Source of the DNA: Dyadobacter sp. Leaf189
Lineage (GTDB): Bacteria; Bacteroidota; Bacteroidia; Cytophagales; Spirosomataceae
Direction of reading: 5' to 3'
Assembly (NCBI RefSeq): GCF_001424405.1
Contig: NZ_LMPS01000004.1
Coordinates: 864,537 to 928,536 of the forward strand
DNA: 64,000 nt
Position numbers and translations under genes: made by a program. Of this stretch, positions 1-8,547 are shown piece by piece. The notes under the pieces are model-generated. The model had not been told where the DNA came from and made no database searches. It saw only the letters and a list, made by a program, of their open reading frames with translations. Position 1 is the stretch's first letter, and the number at the start of each line of letters is the position of its first letter.

Positions 1-523
1 CACCTTCCGGTACCCCTATTTCCAGCCATTTCACATTATTATAAAGTGGCAGAAACAGCCGGTACTCCCGTCCTTTCTGGTGGTAGTTATCATTAGGTTC
101 CAGTCCCCTGAAAGTATAGGTAATCGTATCGCCGAATGCATATTTCCCCGCACACCACCTCGATGCGCCGTCGCTGCTGACCGCATACAAGTCTACGCCG
201 CTCACGCCTGTAGCCGGCATGTGAGGCAATGCATGTTTACCGCCGACGGTATATCTTATCTTGATCTCGGAAGAGTTCGACCGGAACCTGATCATCAATC
301 CGGCAGATTGGTTTGACAATCCCCAAATTGCTTCCCTCACCTGCTTTTCCGCTTTCGCAGGTAACCTGTCATAAGGATTTTTCAACTCCTTCGCAGGCCA
401 AGCCTGACCTTCAATGACCGGAAAAGACGCGCTCTGCGGATTCCACCAACTGGTTTTTAAATTTTGAGCTTGCAGGGCAAAGCAATAGCAAACGAAAGCA
501 GGGATAAGGAGCTTGATTTTCAT
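1..523 (-). CDS. SGNH/GDSL-type hydrolase, N-terminal part (cut by window edge)
   Basis: This is the first 174 residues of an exported protein that continues beyond base 1. Residues 1-20 form a signal peptide ending in LQAQ. Residues about 25-174 resemble the beta-rich GxDLY domain that precedes the catalytic domain in one family of SGNH hydrolases: GVDLYA lies at about 109-114 and is followed by a run ending in WLEIGVPEG. The catalytic SGNH domain (GDSL block, C-terminal Asp-x-x-His) would lie outside the window, so the esterase activity is inferred from family architecture. The ATG at 521-523 is chosen because it begins MKIKLLIPAF, a standard export signal. The gene lies 70 bases downstream of the DUF4920 gene on the same strand. 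Confidence 0.75.
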   Translation of the reverse strand, partial: MKIKLLIPAFVCYCFALQAQNLKTSWWNPQSASFPVIEGQAWPAKELKNPYDRLPAKAEKQVREAIWGLSNQSAGLMIRFRSNSSEIKIRYTVGGKHALPHMPATGVSGVDLYAVSSDGASRWCAGKYAFGDTITYTFRGLEPNDNYHQKGREYRLFLPLYNNVKWLEIGVPEG

Positions 524-593
524 AAACACAAAAAATGGGTACTTGTATTGCTACAAAGTACCCACCGGTCATTTTCTTTTCTATATCGGGCAA

Positions 594-1043
594 CTATTTC
601 ACAAGCACGCCATCGGCAATAAATGTAAGTTCCTGCTTTGGTTCGGTGATTTTGGCAATTTCCTCTTTGCTCTGACCGGCATCTTTCGCATAATGCTGCA
701 AATGCTCAACAGGTACCATCTTCTTCTGAGCTTCTCCTTCGAAAACGACGGTTTTACCAGCAATATCTTTGGGCACGAAAAAACCGTAATCCTTGAACAT
801 CACGCGCATTGTCTCCCCATTATCCAGCTTCACTTTCATCCAGCAGCCTTTCACCTGACAAACCGACTCAACTGTGCCGCTTACCTTCGCTTCCATCTCC
901 GTTTTATCGCCCATTTTAGCTGGCAATGCACTCGCTTCTATCGCCTTTTTATCATTGATCTCTTTTCCAAAAGTGTTTGCAGATTGCGCGCTGGCTACAA
1001 AGCTGCTTACTGTCATGCATAGTAGTATGAATAGTTTTTTCAT
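594..1043 (-). CDS. DUF4920 domain-containing exported protein
   Basis: A 149-residue protein with a signal peptide (MKKLFILLCMTVSSFVASAQ), followed by a small beta-barrel-like domain that I recognise as DUF4920. Visible markers are a CQVKGCWMKVKL segment around residues 62-73, with two cysteines four residues apart, and VMFKDYGFFVPKDIAGKTVVFEG just after it. The family is common in Bacteroidota, periplasmic or surface exposed, and of unknown function; the OB-like fold and the cysteine/tryptophan pair would suit ligand or metal binding, which is inference. A good promoter candidate lies just upstream (1082-1113), so the gene is probably transcribed separately from the large gene before it. 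Confidence 0.8.
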   Translation of the reverse strand: MKKLFILLCMTVSSFVASAQSANTFGKEINDKKAIEASALPAKMGDKTEMEAKVSGTVESVCQVKGCWMKVKLDNGETMRVMFKDYGFFVPKDIAGKTVVFEGEAQKKMVPVEHLQHYAKDAGQSKEEIAKITEPKQELTFIADGVLVK

Positions 1044-1081
1044 TTTAATTAATATTAAATGATCAAATAATTACCTGATTT

Positions 1082-1113
1082 CAAATGTACTACAACTTAC
1101 CACGAATGTACAA
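1082..1113 (-). promoter_or_regulatory. Promoter candidate for the DUF4920 gene
   Basis: Read on the minus strand there is TTG (bases 1113-1111), a 21-base spacer, then TACATTTG (bases 1089-1082), matching the Bacteroidota primary sigma-factor form TTG / TAnnTTTG. Transcription would begin near 1075, about 30 bases before the start codon at 1043. No experimental support is available from sequence alone. Confidence 0.5.
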
Positions 1114-1119
1114 ATCCGT

Positions 1120-4100
1120 TTATTCCAGAACCTCCACCCAGCCTTTGCAGTGATTTCCCTGCGGCGTATCGACCACGTAAAAGTAAGTCCCGTTGCCGAT
1201 TCCTTTACCCCAGTCATTTTTGTAGTCGGCTGCTTTGAAAACCGATTTCCCCCACCGATTGAAAACTTCAAGCGAAGCGGGCGATACCGGCACGATGAAA
1301 GTGTCATTCTTACCGTCCCCATTTGGCGTAATCACATTAGTCAGCGTAAATGGAGGCGACGCTTTTACTTTCCTGGATGTTGTCAGCGGGCAGCCGGCTG
1401 CATTGTAGGAGGTCAACACAACCGTATATTCTCCCGGTGTTTCATACTGGTACTCTCCCACCTGCTCATCGGTGATTGTATTACCAAAGCCAAGGTTCCA
1501 TTCGTAGCGGGCTGCATTGCGCGTTTTATTGGACAGTGAGTAGCTAAAAGGTTCATTGCATGCGCCACCGGAAGTGACAATCTCGAAATCAGGCGCATGC
1601 GCTTTATCCACTTTCACCGTTATCTCACGCACTGGTCGGCAACCGTCAGCATAAGTTCCTTCAACAACATACGTTGTCGTTTCCTCGGGCTTTACAGTTA
1701 CCGTTTTCCCGATTGTTTCGGGCAGTCCTTTTACGGGTAACCAGCGGTACCGGGTTGCTTCGCCGGATACCGTAAGTACCACACTCGCTCCCTGGCACGC
1801 CTCCGTATCCGCCATTTCCACGAAATCGTTTTTCTTTTCTACCAACACTTTTACTTTCTTATCAACCTTGCAACCACTTGCATTGCTGATTTCCACATTG
1901 TACTCGGTGGTTTCTTTTACAATCGCAACCGGATTGGCAATGGAAGCATTACTTAGTCCGGTGGCCGGAGACCATTTGAATTGCGTACCACCTTGTGCGA
2001 GTAATTGTACGGATGAATTCTCGCAAACAGCCGTATCAGCCGTCAATTTCGCATTGAGCGTCTCTACTATGATCGTTTTTTCTGCAATATCGATACGTTT
2101 GCAACTCAGCCGGTTGTACGCTTTAAGTGTGACTTTGTATTCACCTGGTTTTGTAAAAACATATTCAGCCTGATCATCTTCCCGCGAGATTGTACTGCCT
2201 CCCACTTCCCAGATATAATCAATGCCACCTTCACTGGTATTGACGAAAGACAGCGACAATGGCGCACATCCACGGAGTACATTTTTGGAGCTGCCCGAGT
2301 ACACATCGAAATCAGCCTTCAACCGATCGATATCTATTTTGAATGCTGCATTGTTACAATTATTACTATTATTCGTTTCCGACCACGCTTGTGGTGTTAC
2401 AGGAAAATGGCTGCCGCCGCAAGCGCAAGTCGCATGGTAAATCGTTCCGTTTTTATCAAACCGGCTTGTCCCGCCGTCCACGTGGTCGCCCTGAATACCC
2501 GGCGTGTTGCTCTGGCTGCCAAAATAAGTAGCGTACAAAAGCGACTTCGCGCCTTGTTCGAGGATAGCGATGTAAAAATTATGTCCATTAGTGACAGGCT
2601 GAATCGCGTCTTCTGTAACAGGAAGTCCTACGGTGCTGCTAAGCGGATTATTATTGGTGCTGTTATTTACATTGCCACCCCAGCCCGCTATGTAAATGTT
2701 GCCGCACTCACTGACCAGAAAAGCAGTAGGAGAAATATCAGGTGCGCCCCGGCCGGAGCCGATAACTGTGGAAAAATTGCTTTTGGAAAGTGACGCGTCA
2801 AGTGAATGGACAAACTGGCCACTTTTTGCATTGTTATAAACACCTGCGCTGACAGGATAGTCGCCGGTCGTAAGCCCGTACACAAAAACGTTTCCGCCGG
2901 CATCGGTATCGAGCAGATATGCGCCGTCTTCTTTGTCGGTACCGATATAGGTGATATTTAAAAGCTTGTCTGCATTGTACCTTGCCACAAATCCGTCCTC
3001 GGTGCCTTTTAGCATTTTTTGGTAAGAAGTGGCGCTGGTGGTCAGCTGTGCGCTTTTGGTAGATCCTGTTACATAGATATCTCCATTTTGCAGCGATTTC
3101 AATGAATGTGCCGCGTCAGCCTTTTCGCCCCCCAGGTAAGTGCTCCACAGAAGGGTGCTCAGGCCGGGATCGAGTTTAGACACAATTCCGTCCTGCGATC
3201 CGTTAAGTTTGTTTTGTACCGGATTTTTTAATGGAAAATTACCGGAGCCTGTTGACGAAACCACCAGCACATTATCGCTTTGGTCTACCACGATTTCACC
3301 ACGAAAAGTATCTCCGTAGTTTCGGATGGTGAATGCGGGGCTGTTACTTACCCCATCGTTTCCATTGCCTCCCAGGTAAGTGGAAGCGGAGAGCTGTTTT
3401 CCGTCTGCGCTCAGTTTTGATATAAAGATATCAGCTCCATTGGCCATGTCGAGGCCCGAGATAGGTATACTGGGTGTACCGCCGCCAAAAGCCCTTTGAA
3501 ATGCATTGACCCGCGTCGGGAAATTTTTGGAAGATGTTGTACCCAGGATCAACAGCTCGTTTTTAGAATTGACAATCAGACTATTCGGCACATCGGTATC
3601 TTCCCCGCCCAGGAATGTGGCAAAAACGAGGCCGCTTCCGTCGGGTGTGAATTTCAGGATCGAAACATCAACCAAACCTTCAAATTTCGTCTGAAATGCG
3701 CCAACTGTTGCCGGGAAGTTAGCCCCGAACACCGTACCTCCGGAATACAGATTTCCTTGTGCATCATAAGTAGCAGTGTGCCCCCAGTTGTCGGCAACGG
3801 AACCAGAATAAGTTGAAAAAATAAGCTCCGGATCTATCGTCAGCGGCAGTTTTTTATCAAAACCATTTGGGAGAATAAATTCAGCTGTGCTGCCCGATAG
3901 CCGGAATGCAGAAGGTACCTCTACCGCTTTGTTACGGACCGTCTGAAATGAATAAGGCGCTGCTTCTTTGAATTGCCCGACCGACGTTTTTACGAGAATC
4001 TGCTTATCATTATTGAGTGTAACTTCCTGTGCCCCATTGTATTTCAATCTGATCAGCGATGGATCGGCATTAGGTCTGACGACAAACTCGTATTTGAGTT

Positions 4101-4578
4101 TCAAACGGTGGAGATATACACGCAGGTCAATGCCAGGGTAGATATTCTCATATAAAACTTCTTCAAACCCGCGGACACCACTGGCCCATTTAGTTTCATC
4201 TTTCCCTAAGAAATAGCTGAACTGCGTTTTGACCGCGATTTTCGGTGTGTGCTTTACTTGATTGCTCGCGTTTTCAAACAAAACCTCGACCCCGTGAGCA
4301 GGTATCATGGAAGGATCAAGTGCATTCCCTTTCGCAACCGGCGAATTTACAGGCGCTTTACCATGCAGGCTTGCAACTTTGGAAGCATCGTACAGCACAT
4401 AAACCATTGACTGGCTTTTCAGAAACAGGAAACCTCCCGGAATCTCCGCGCGGAAAAGAATATCGGCAGCCCACTGACCGCGGTTTTCGATGAAATACAT
4501 CCCGCCGGCCAGCGATTTTCCTGTCCCAAAGGCAAGGACCGATAACAATACCAGGATCAGCCGTAAAGTTTTGTGCAT
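1120..4578 (-). CDS. Large secreted protein with PKD domains and T9SS gliding-type C-terminal domain
   Basis: An 1152-residue protein. Residues 1-24 are a signal peptide. An N-terminal beta domain (about 30-260, DUF7948-like, with YFLGKD and YPGIDLRVY) is followed by a beta-propeller-like region of repeated units of the type FSTYLGG.. / D.. / Y..G.T (SBBP-like repeats, about 260-740). Around 790-870 there is a PKD-like domain (YIWEVGG ... GEYKVTLKAYN) and around 1030-1075 a second one (YEWNLGFG ... GEYTVVLTSYN). The last 75 residues (NVITPNGDGKNDTF ... VFNRWGKSVF ... GTYFYVV) are the gliding-motility-associated C-terminal domain that directs type IX secretion. It is probably a surface adhesin or matrix protein; the ligand cannot be told. 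It lies 18 bases downstream of an ABC ATPase gene. Confidence 0.9.
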   Translation of the reverse strand: MHKTLRLILVLLSVLAFGTGKSLAGGMYFIENRGQWAADILFRAEIPGGFLFLKSQSMVYVLYDASKVASLHGKAPVNSPVAKGNALDPSMIPAHGVEVLFENASNQVKHTPKIAVKTQFSYFLGKDETKWASGVRGFEEVLYENIYPGIDLRVYLHRLKLKYEFVVRPNADPSLIRLKYNGAQEVTLNNDKQILVKTSVGQFKEAAPYSFQTVRNKAVEVPSAFRLSGSTAEFILPNGFDKKLPLTIDPELIFSTYSGSVADNWGHTATYDAQGNLYSGGTVFGANFPATVGAFQTKFEGLVDVSILKFTPDGSGLVFATFLGGEDTDVPNSLIVNSKNELLILGTTSSKNFPTRVNAFQRAFGGGTPSIPISGLDMANGADIFISKLSADGKQLSASTYLGGNGNDGVSNSPAFTIRNYGDTFRGEIVVDQSDNVLVVSSTGSGNFPLKNPVQNKLNGSQDGIVSKLDPGLSTLLWSTYLGGEKADAAHSLKSLQNGDIYVTGSTKSAQLTTSATSYQKMLKGTEDGFVARYNADKLLNITYIGTDKEDGAYLLDTDAGGNVFVYGLTTGDYPVSAGVYNNAKSGQFVHSLDASLSKSNFSTVIGSGRGAPDISPTAFLVSECGNIYIAGWGGNVNNSTNNNPLSSTVGLPVTEDAIQPVTNGHNFYIAILEQGAKSLLYATYFGSQSNTPGIQGDHVDGGTSRFDKNGTIYHATCACGGSHFPVTPQAWSETNNSNNCNNAAFKIDIDRLKADFDVYSGSSKNVLRGCAPLSLSFVNTSEGGIDYIWEVGGSTISREDDQAEYVFTKPGEYKVTLKAYNRLSCKRIDIAEKTIIVETLNAKLTADTAVCENSSVQLLAQGGTQFKWSPATGLSNASIANPVAIVKETTEYNVEISNASGCKVDKKVKVLVEKKNDFVEMADTEACQGASVVLTVSGEATRYRWLPVKGLPETIGKTVTVKPEETTTYVVEGTYADGCRPVREITVKVDKAHAPDFEIVTSGGACNEPFSYSLSNKTRNAARYEWNLGFGNTITDEQVGEYQYETPGEYTVVLTSYNAAGCPLTTSRKVKASPPFTLTNVITPNGDGKNDTFIVPVSPASLEVFNRWGKSVFKAADYKNDWGKGIGNGTYFYVVDTPQGNHCKGWVEVLE

Positions 4579-4596
4579 AGAAGAAGTGCCAGTGTT

Positions 4597-5217
4597 CTAC
4601 TTGAACGCAGAAACCGAGATGATATTTTCGCAGAATTCATATTCCTGTTTCACATTGGAACCCAGCAAAACGAGCTGGTCCTGAGTGTATTTGGTAATAT
4701 GATCAAGGTACCATTGAATGCCGCTCACATCAAGATTCGTGGTGGGTTCATCCAGGAAAATAATGGGTACATCGGACATAAATGCCAGTCCGAGCTTTAC
4801 GCGCTGTTTCATCCCCGAAGAAAAATGACGGAGCACTTTGCCACTTGCGTGTGACAGCTGGATGATCTCTTCGAAATCCTGAACCGTAAGTCCATTTTTT
4901 AACGGCTTGAATTTGATATGAAACTGCACAAGCTCCCGCAACGTGAATTCCTCGATTAGTTCAAGATAAGGTGCGGCCAGTACCAGGTGCTTGTACCAAT
5001 GGTCGGTTTCAACCGGTTTTCCTGCATTGTCGGTGTAAGTAACACTGCCTTCCGACGCGGGCACCATGCCGGTAAGTAGTTGAAGAAGTGTAGATTTGCC
5101 ACTTCCGTTCGGGCCGACGAATGTATACATCTGTCCATCCGAAAGTTCAAATGTTGCCTTTCGGATTATCCATTCCTTTACAAACTTTTTACCCAGATTT
5201 TCAACAGATATCTGCAC
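4597..5217 (-). CDS. ABC transporter ATP-binding protein (no permease nearby)
   Basis: A 206-residue ATPase domain with Walker A GPNGSGKST (about residues 35-43), a signature loop in the variant form FSSGMKQR (about 132-139), Walker B IIFLDEP (about 152-158) and TTNLD after it. The length is that of a bare nucleotide-binding domain. There is no permease gene on either side; its neighbours are the CorC-like gene upstream (60 bases) and the T9SS-exported protein downstream (18 bases). It may serve a permease encoded elsewhere, or a non-transport role; gliding-associated GldA is another ABC ATPase of these bacteria, but GldA is usually longer, so I do not name it so. Confidence 0.85.
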   Translation of the reverse strand: MQISVENLGKKFVKEWIIRKATFELSDGQMYTFVGPNGSGKSTLLQLLTGMVPASEGSVTYTDNAGKPVETDHWYKHLVLAAPYLELIEEFTLRELVQFHIKFKPLKNGLTVQDFEEIIQLSHASGKVLRHFSSGMKQRVKLGLAFMSDVPIIFLDEPTTNLDVSGIQWYLDHITKYTQDQLVLLGSNVKQEYEFCENIISVSAFK

Positions 5218-5277
5218 AATTGAGGTATTCGGCTTTTGTTAAATTTGTTTTGACTGTAAAAGCACTGTCGCAGCAGA

Positions 5278-6483
5278 TCAGGCTTTATCTCCTTTTTTAT
5301 GTTTCTCCTCAATCGTAAGCTTGACCAGCTCAATGCGGGTATCCTGCATGGAAACGACCTGGAAAGAATAAGGAGGAATACTCACGGTTTCATTTACGTC
5401 TGGCAAATCGCCGTAGTAATGGATTACCATTCCCGCGAGGGTATCGTAATCGCCCTCGGGAAGCTCCCAGCCGTATTTTTCATTGAGGTAATCTAGCTCG
5501 TGGCGCGCACTCAGGATGTAGCTATCATCGTCAAGCTGGCGCTCAGTCCAGTCTTCTGTGGTATCATATTCATCCTGTATCTCACCGAATATCTGTTCAA
5601 CCACATCCTCCACACTGATCAGTCCGGAAGTACCGCCAAATTCATCGACTACCAGTGCCAGGCTCCTTCTTTCTTCCAGAAAACGGAGCATCAGGTCGCG
5701 CGCGGGCATTGCTTCGGGCACGATCATGATAGGCGTGATTATGTTACTGATCTCCTTTGGCTTTTTAAATAGCGCCAGTGCGTGACAGTAACCCAACACT
5801 TCGTCGACGGATTCTTTATGTACGATAATTTTCGAATGCCCGCTGGTCAGAAATGCAGTCCGTAGGTCTTCAATGGTTGCATTCACATTCACGGCGGATA
5901 TTTCGGTCCGCGGTATCATACAATCCCTGATCCTGAGATCCTTGAAGTCCAATGCATTGATAAACATTCTTTCTTCGATGCTGTGATCGTCAAAATCAGG
6001 ATCATCAGCCGAAACGATATCGTCGCGCAGTGAAGCATTGAGGATATTTTCTTTCACAAAAGGCTCAACCAGCCAGTATAGCGGCGTCATCAGCCACTCC
6101 CCGAACCGGACCGGAAAAGCGGAGAGATCAAGTATTTTAGGAAAGCTCCTGCCAACCTTGACCCAGGTAGTATAACAAAACATCCATATGCAAACCAATG
6201 CAGCAAAGAGCCCGGCAACGAGCAGCACTTCCTGCCATCCTGCATGCAATGCGAGATAAGGATAAATGGTGATTACGGCTGCAAAACAACCCAATGCGAC
6301 GGTTAGCAACCGGATCATGCGCAATATCCGCCGCCAGTAGAGCGTCTGGATCACCTGCTCGGTTTTCTCGTGGCGAAAGGAATAACGGTCAATGGAAATA
6401 TCGAGCAACACCGACCTGACCGCGCCGAAATAGCCTGCAAGAATGAAAGAGACAATAGTAAAAGCCAGCGAAACTGTGTTCAT
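5278..6483 (-). CDS. CNNM/CorC-type membrane protein with CBS pair (hemolysin-related family)
   Basis: A 401-residue inner-membrane protein. Three hydrophobic helices occupy about residues 5-25, 60-80 and 85-108, followed by a membrane-proximal part to about 145 (a short DUF21-like domain). Two CBS motifs follow (DCMIPRTEISAVNVNATIEDL about 190-215; IITPIMIVPEAMPARDLM about 250-270, with LVVDEFGGTSGLIS). The C-terminus (about 315-395, YDTLAGMVIHYYGDLPD) is a CorC/HlyC-type domain. The family is linked to Mg2+/Co2+ homeostasis; the old hemolysin name is misleading. The start ATG overlaps the stop of the upstream 78-residue gene (ATGA), so the two are translationally coupled. The membrane part looks somewhat short for the family. 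Confidence 0.85.
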   Translation of the reverse strand: MNTVSLAFTIVSFILAGYFGAVRSVLLDISIDRYSFRHEKTEQVIQTLYWRRILRMIRLLTVALGCFAAVITIYPYLALHAGWQEVLLVAGLFAALVCIWMFCYTTWVKVGRSFPKILDLSAFPVRFGEWLMTPLYWLVEPFVKENILNASLRDDIVSADDPDFDDHSIEERMFINALDFKDLRIRDCMIPRTEISAVNVNATIEDLRTAFLTSGHSKIIVHKESVDEVLGYCHALALFKKPKEISNIITPIMIVPEAMPARDLMLRFLEERRSLALVVDEFGGTSGLISVEDVVEQIFGEIQDEYDTTEDWTERQLDDDSYILSARHELDYLNEKYGWELPEGDYDTLAGMVIHYYGDLPDVNETVSIPPYSFQVVSMQDTRIELVKLTIEEKHKKGDKA

Positions 6484-6716
6484 TTTTTTGCGGTTGTACG
6501 CGTTTTAGCCTGCGGGGCGGGAGTATCTGTTTTTTCAGGCTTGCCTGCTGCGGCAGCCTTCAATCTGCTGAATTGAAAAACGAGGAAGCAAACAATGCTC
6601 AACAGCAGAAGCCAGTAGCTCTCAAACAATCCTGCCCTACGAAATTCCAATACCCACACAACCAAAAATCCGAGCGCAAGTGCCAAAAGTATGGTTCTGG
6701 AAAGTTTTGAGTTCAT
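6480..6716 (-). CDS. Small membrane protein of unknown function
   Basis: A 78-residue protein with two predicted membrane helices (about residues 8-25 and 33-50) and a basic, proline- and threonine-rich tail (KPEKTDTPAPQAKTRTTAKK). I recognise no family. It overlaps the CorC-type gene by four bases, the arrangement of coupled partners, so a role beside that membrane protein is plausible. It is the first gene of the minus-strand run, and a promoter candidate lies about 50 bases upstream. Confidence 0.65.
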   Translation of the reverse strand: MNSKLSRTILLALALGFLVVWVLEFRRAGLFESYWLLLLSIVCFLVFQFSRLKAAAAGKPEKTDTPAPQAKTRTTAKK

Positions 6717-6764
6717 TTAGAAAAGAAGAAATAAAGAAAAGGCGACTGCTACTGTCACCAGATT

Positions 6765-6772
6765 CAAAGATA
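6765..6772 (-). promoter_or_regulatory. Promoter -7 element candidate for the small membrane protein/CorC operon
   Basis: On the minus strand this reads TATCTTTG, a match to TAnnTTTG. No TTG is seen at the best spacing, so the -33 part is weak. Transcription would start near 6758, about 40 bases before the ATG at 6716. Confidence 0.4.
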
Positions 6773-6944
6773 CACAGATTGTGCCAAAACGGTTGTAAGT
6801 TGATAAATGTTCGTTTTAACGCATAATAAACCTCTTCTTTCTCCTCCATTTTCTCTAAAATGGCTAACTTGCGACCTTGCCACCCAGTTCATTTTTGATA
6901 TCTGGATAGCCTAATCATTTCTTGAAAAAATATAAAAAGTTACT

Positions 6945-8024
6945 ATGAGCGAAACCACAAAACGCTTTGCACCCGGTGTAGTTACCGGAGACGGAGTTAG
7001 CGAGATCTTCCGTCATGCCAATGAAAACAATTATGCTCTTCCGGCAGTTAATGTAGTAGGTACCAATTCAGTGAATGCTGTTCTGGAAACCGCAAAATCT
7101 GTAAACAGCCCAGTTATCATTCAATTCTCCAACGGAGGCGCCATATTCTACGCAGGAAAAAGCTTGTCAAACACCGATCAGCGGGCGGCAATAGCAGGCG
7201 GTATCTCCGGCGCAATGCACGTACACCAAATGGCAGCACTTTATGGCGTTCCCGTGATCTTGCATACAGACCACTGTGCGAAAAAATTGCTTCCTTGGAT
7301 CGACGGTCTGCTTGAAGCCGGCGAGCGCCATTTTGACCAGCATGGTATTCCATTGTATAGCTCTCACATGCTCGATCTTTCGGAGGAGCCGATTGAGGAA
7401 AACATTGAGATTTCGGCTAAATATTTCGAGAGAATGGCGAAAATCGGCATGACACTTGAAATCGAATTGGGTGTAACAGGCGGCGAAGAAGACGGTGTTG
7501 ATAATAGCGATGTCGATAGCTCAAAATTGTACACCCAGCCGGAAGAAGTGGCTTATGCTTACGAAGAGCTTTCTAAAATTTCACCCAACTTCACCATTGC
7601 AGCTGCATTTGGAAACGTTCACGGCGTTTATAAGCCAGGTAATGTGAAACTGGAGCCGAAAATCCTTCGCAATTCACAAAACTACATTCAGGAGAAATTC
7701 GGTACCGGCGAGCTGCCTGTCAACTTCGTATTTCACGGAGGATCTGGTTCTTCCCGCGAAGAAATTCGTGAGGCGATTGAGTACGGTGCGATCAAAATGA
7801 ACATTGACACGGATATGCAATGGTCAACCTGGGAAGGAATTTTGAAATATTACAAAGAAAACGAAGGCTTCCTGCAGACACAATTGGGTAATCCAAATGG
7901 TCCTGATTCTCCAAACAAAAAATATTACGATCCACGTGTGTGGCTGCGTAAAGGTGAGGAAAGCATGATTGCCCGCCTGAAAGCCGCATTTGAAGATTTG
8001 AATTGCATTAATCAGCTGGGATAA
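6945..8024 (+). CDS. fbaA: Class II fructose-bisphosphate aldolase
   Basis: A 359-residue cytosolic enzyme that reversibly splits fructose 1,6-bisphosphate into dihydroxyacetone phosphate and glyceraldehyde 3-phosphate. The length and sequence match the E. coli FbaA type. Visible zinc and catalytic elements are HTDHCAKKLLPWIDGLL (about residues 107-123, His-x-Asp-His), ELGVTGGEEDGVDN (about 175-188), VHGVYKPGNVKL (about 226-237), FHGGSGS (about 265-271) and NIDTDMQW (about 287-294). It stands alone, with a strong bidirectional hairpin terminator 20 bases after the stop. No TAnnTTTG promoter is obvious in the upstream gap. Confidence 0.95.
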   Translation: MSETTKRFAPGVVTGDGVSEIFRHANENNYALPAVNVVGTNSVNAVLETAKSVNSPVIIQFSNGGAIFYAGKSLSNTDQRAAIAGGISGAMHVHQMAALYGVPVILHTDHCAKKLLPWIDGLLEAGERHFDQHGIPLYSSHMLDLSEEPIEENIEISAKYFERMAKIGMTLEIELGVTGGEEDGVDNSDVDSSKLYTQPEEVAYAYEELSKISPNFTIAAAFGNVHGVYKPGNVKLEPKILRNSQNYIQEKFGTGELPVNFVFHGGSGSSREEIREAIEYGAIKMNIDTDMQWSTWEGILKYYKENEGFLQTQLGNPNGPDSPNKKYYDPRVWLRKGEESMIARLKAAFEDLNCINQLG

Positions 8025-8045
8025 TTAGGCAATTTATAGTTAAGC

Positions 8046-8079
8046 AAGAAAGAGCAGGTCGGACGGCCTGCTCTTTCTT
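8046..8079. terminator. Bidirectional hairpin terminator between fbaA and the HxlR gene
   Basis: A 13-bp perfect stem (8046-8058 with 8067-8079; core AGAGCAGG / CCTGCTCT) has an 8-base loop and an A-rich left side with a T-rich right side, so it can end transcription arriving from either strand. The genes ending here stop at 8024 (plus) and 8084 (minus). Confidence 0.8.
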
Positions 8080-8083
8080 TGTG

Positions 8084-8452
8084 CTAAGCTTCCACCATCA
8101 TCCGCTCGCGGTGCTTGACACCCCAGTCCCGCAGGACTTCTATTACTACTTTCAATGAATGCCCGTATTCGGTCAGGGAATATTCAACTGTCACCGGGAT
8201 GGTGGCGAAGACTGTTCTTTTTACAAGTTCATGTGATTCGAGGTCGCGCAGCTCTTTCGAAAGCATCTTATCTGTGATGCCCGGGATCTCCTTGGCGATC
8301 TGTGAGAAACGTTTGTTTCCGTACATCAGAGATATGATGATCGGCAGCTTCCATTTTCCATTCAATACCTCCAATGCATCTCTTACAGGCAGAATGCACT
8401 TGGAGCACTCCTCCTTCCTGGTAAGCTGCGCAGCTATTAGTTCCTGCTCCAT
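8084..8452 (-). CDS. HxlR-family winged-helix transcriptional regulator
   Basis: A 122-residue DNA-binding protein. The HxlR domain runs from about residue 19 to 112: ALEVLNGKWKLPIIISL, RFSQIAKEIPGITDKMLSKELRDLESHELV (recognition helix) and YSLTEYGHSL. Two cysteines (C16 and C19) sit just before the domain; in redox-sensing HxlR members such as B. subtilis YodB and HypR, a cysteine at about this place senses quinones and disulfide stress. The gene is divergent from a nitroreductase/DsbA-like pair, the kind of target such regulators control, so self-regulation plus control of that pair is likely by inference. The shared intergenic region has repeated TGTATAGT boxes. Confidence 0.88.
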   Translation of the reverse strand: MEQELIAAQLTRKEECSKCILPVRDALEVLNGKWKLPIIISLMYGNKRFSQIAKEIPGITDKMLSKELRDLESHELVKRTVFATIPVTVEYSLTEYGHSLKVVIEVLRDWGVKHRERMMVEA

Positions 8453-8476
8453 AATGAATCAATTTAGCTATCCTTT

Positions 8477-8501
8477 TGTATAGTACTTACAAATGTATAG
8501 T
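8477..8501. promoter_or_regulatory. Possible HxlR operator: TGTATAGT repeated
   Basis: TGTATAGT occurs at 8477-8484 and again at 8494-8501, 17 bases apart and in the same orientation, between the divergent regulator and nitroreductase genes. The segment between them (ACTTAC...GTATAGT) is also an imperfect dyad. Such paired boxes would suit a dimeric winged-helix regulator. Binding is inferred from position only. Confidence 0.35.
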
Positions 8502-8547
8502 TTATTGCTATAAGTTTCTGAAAGAATTTAATAAAGCATTAAAAACC

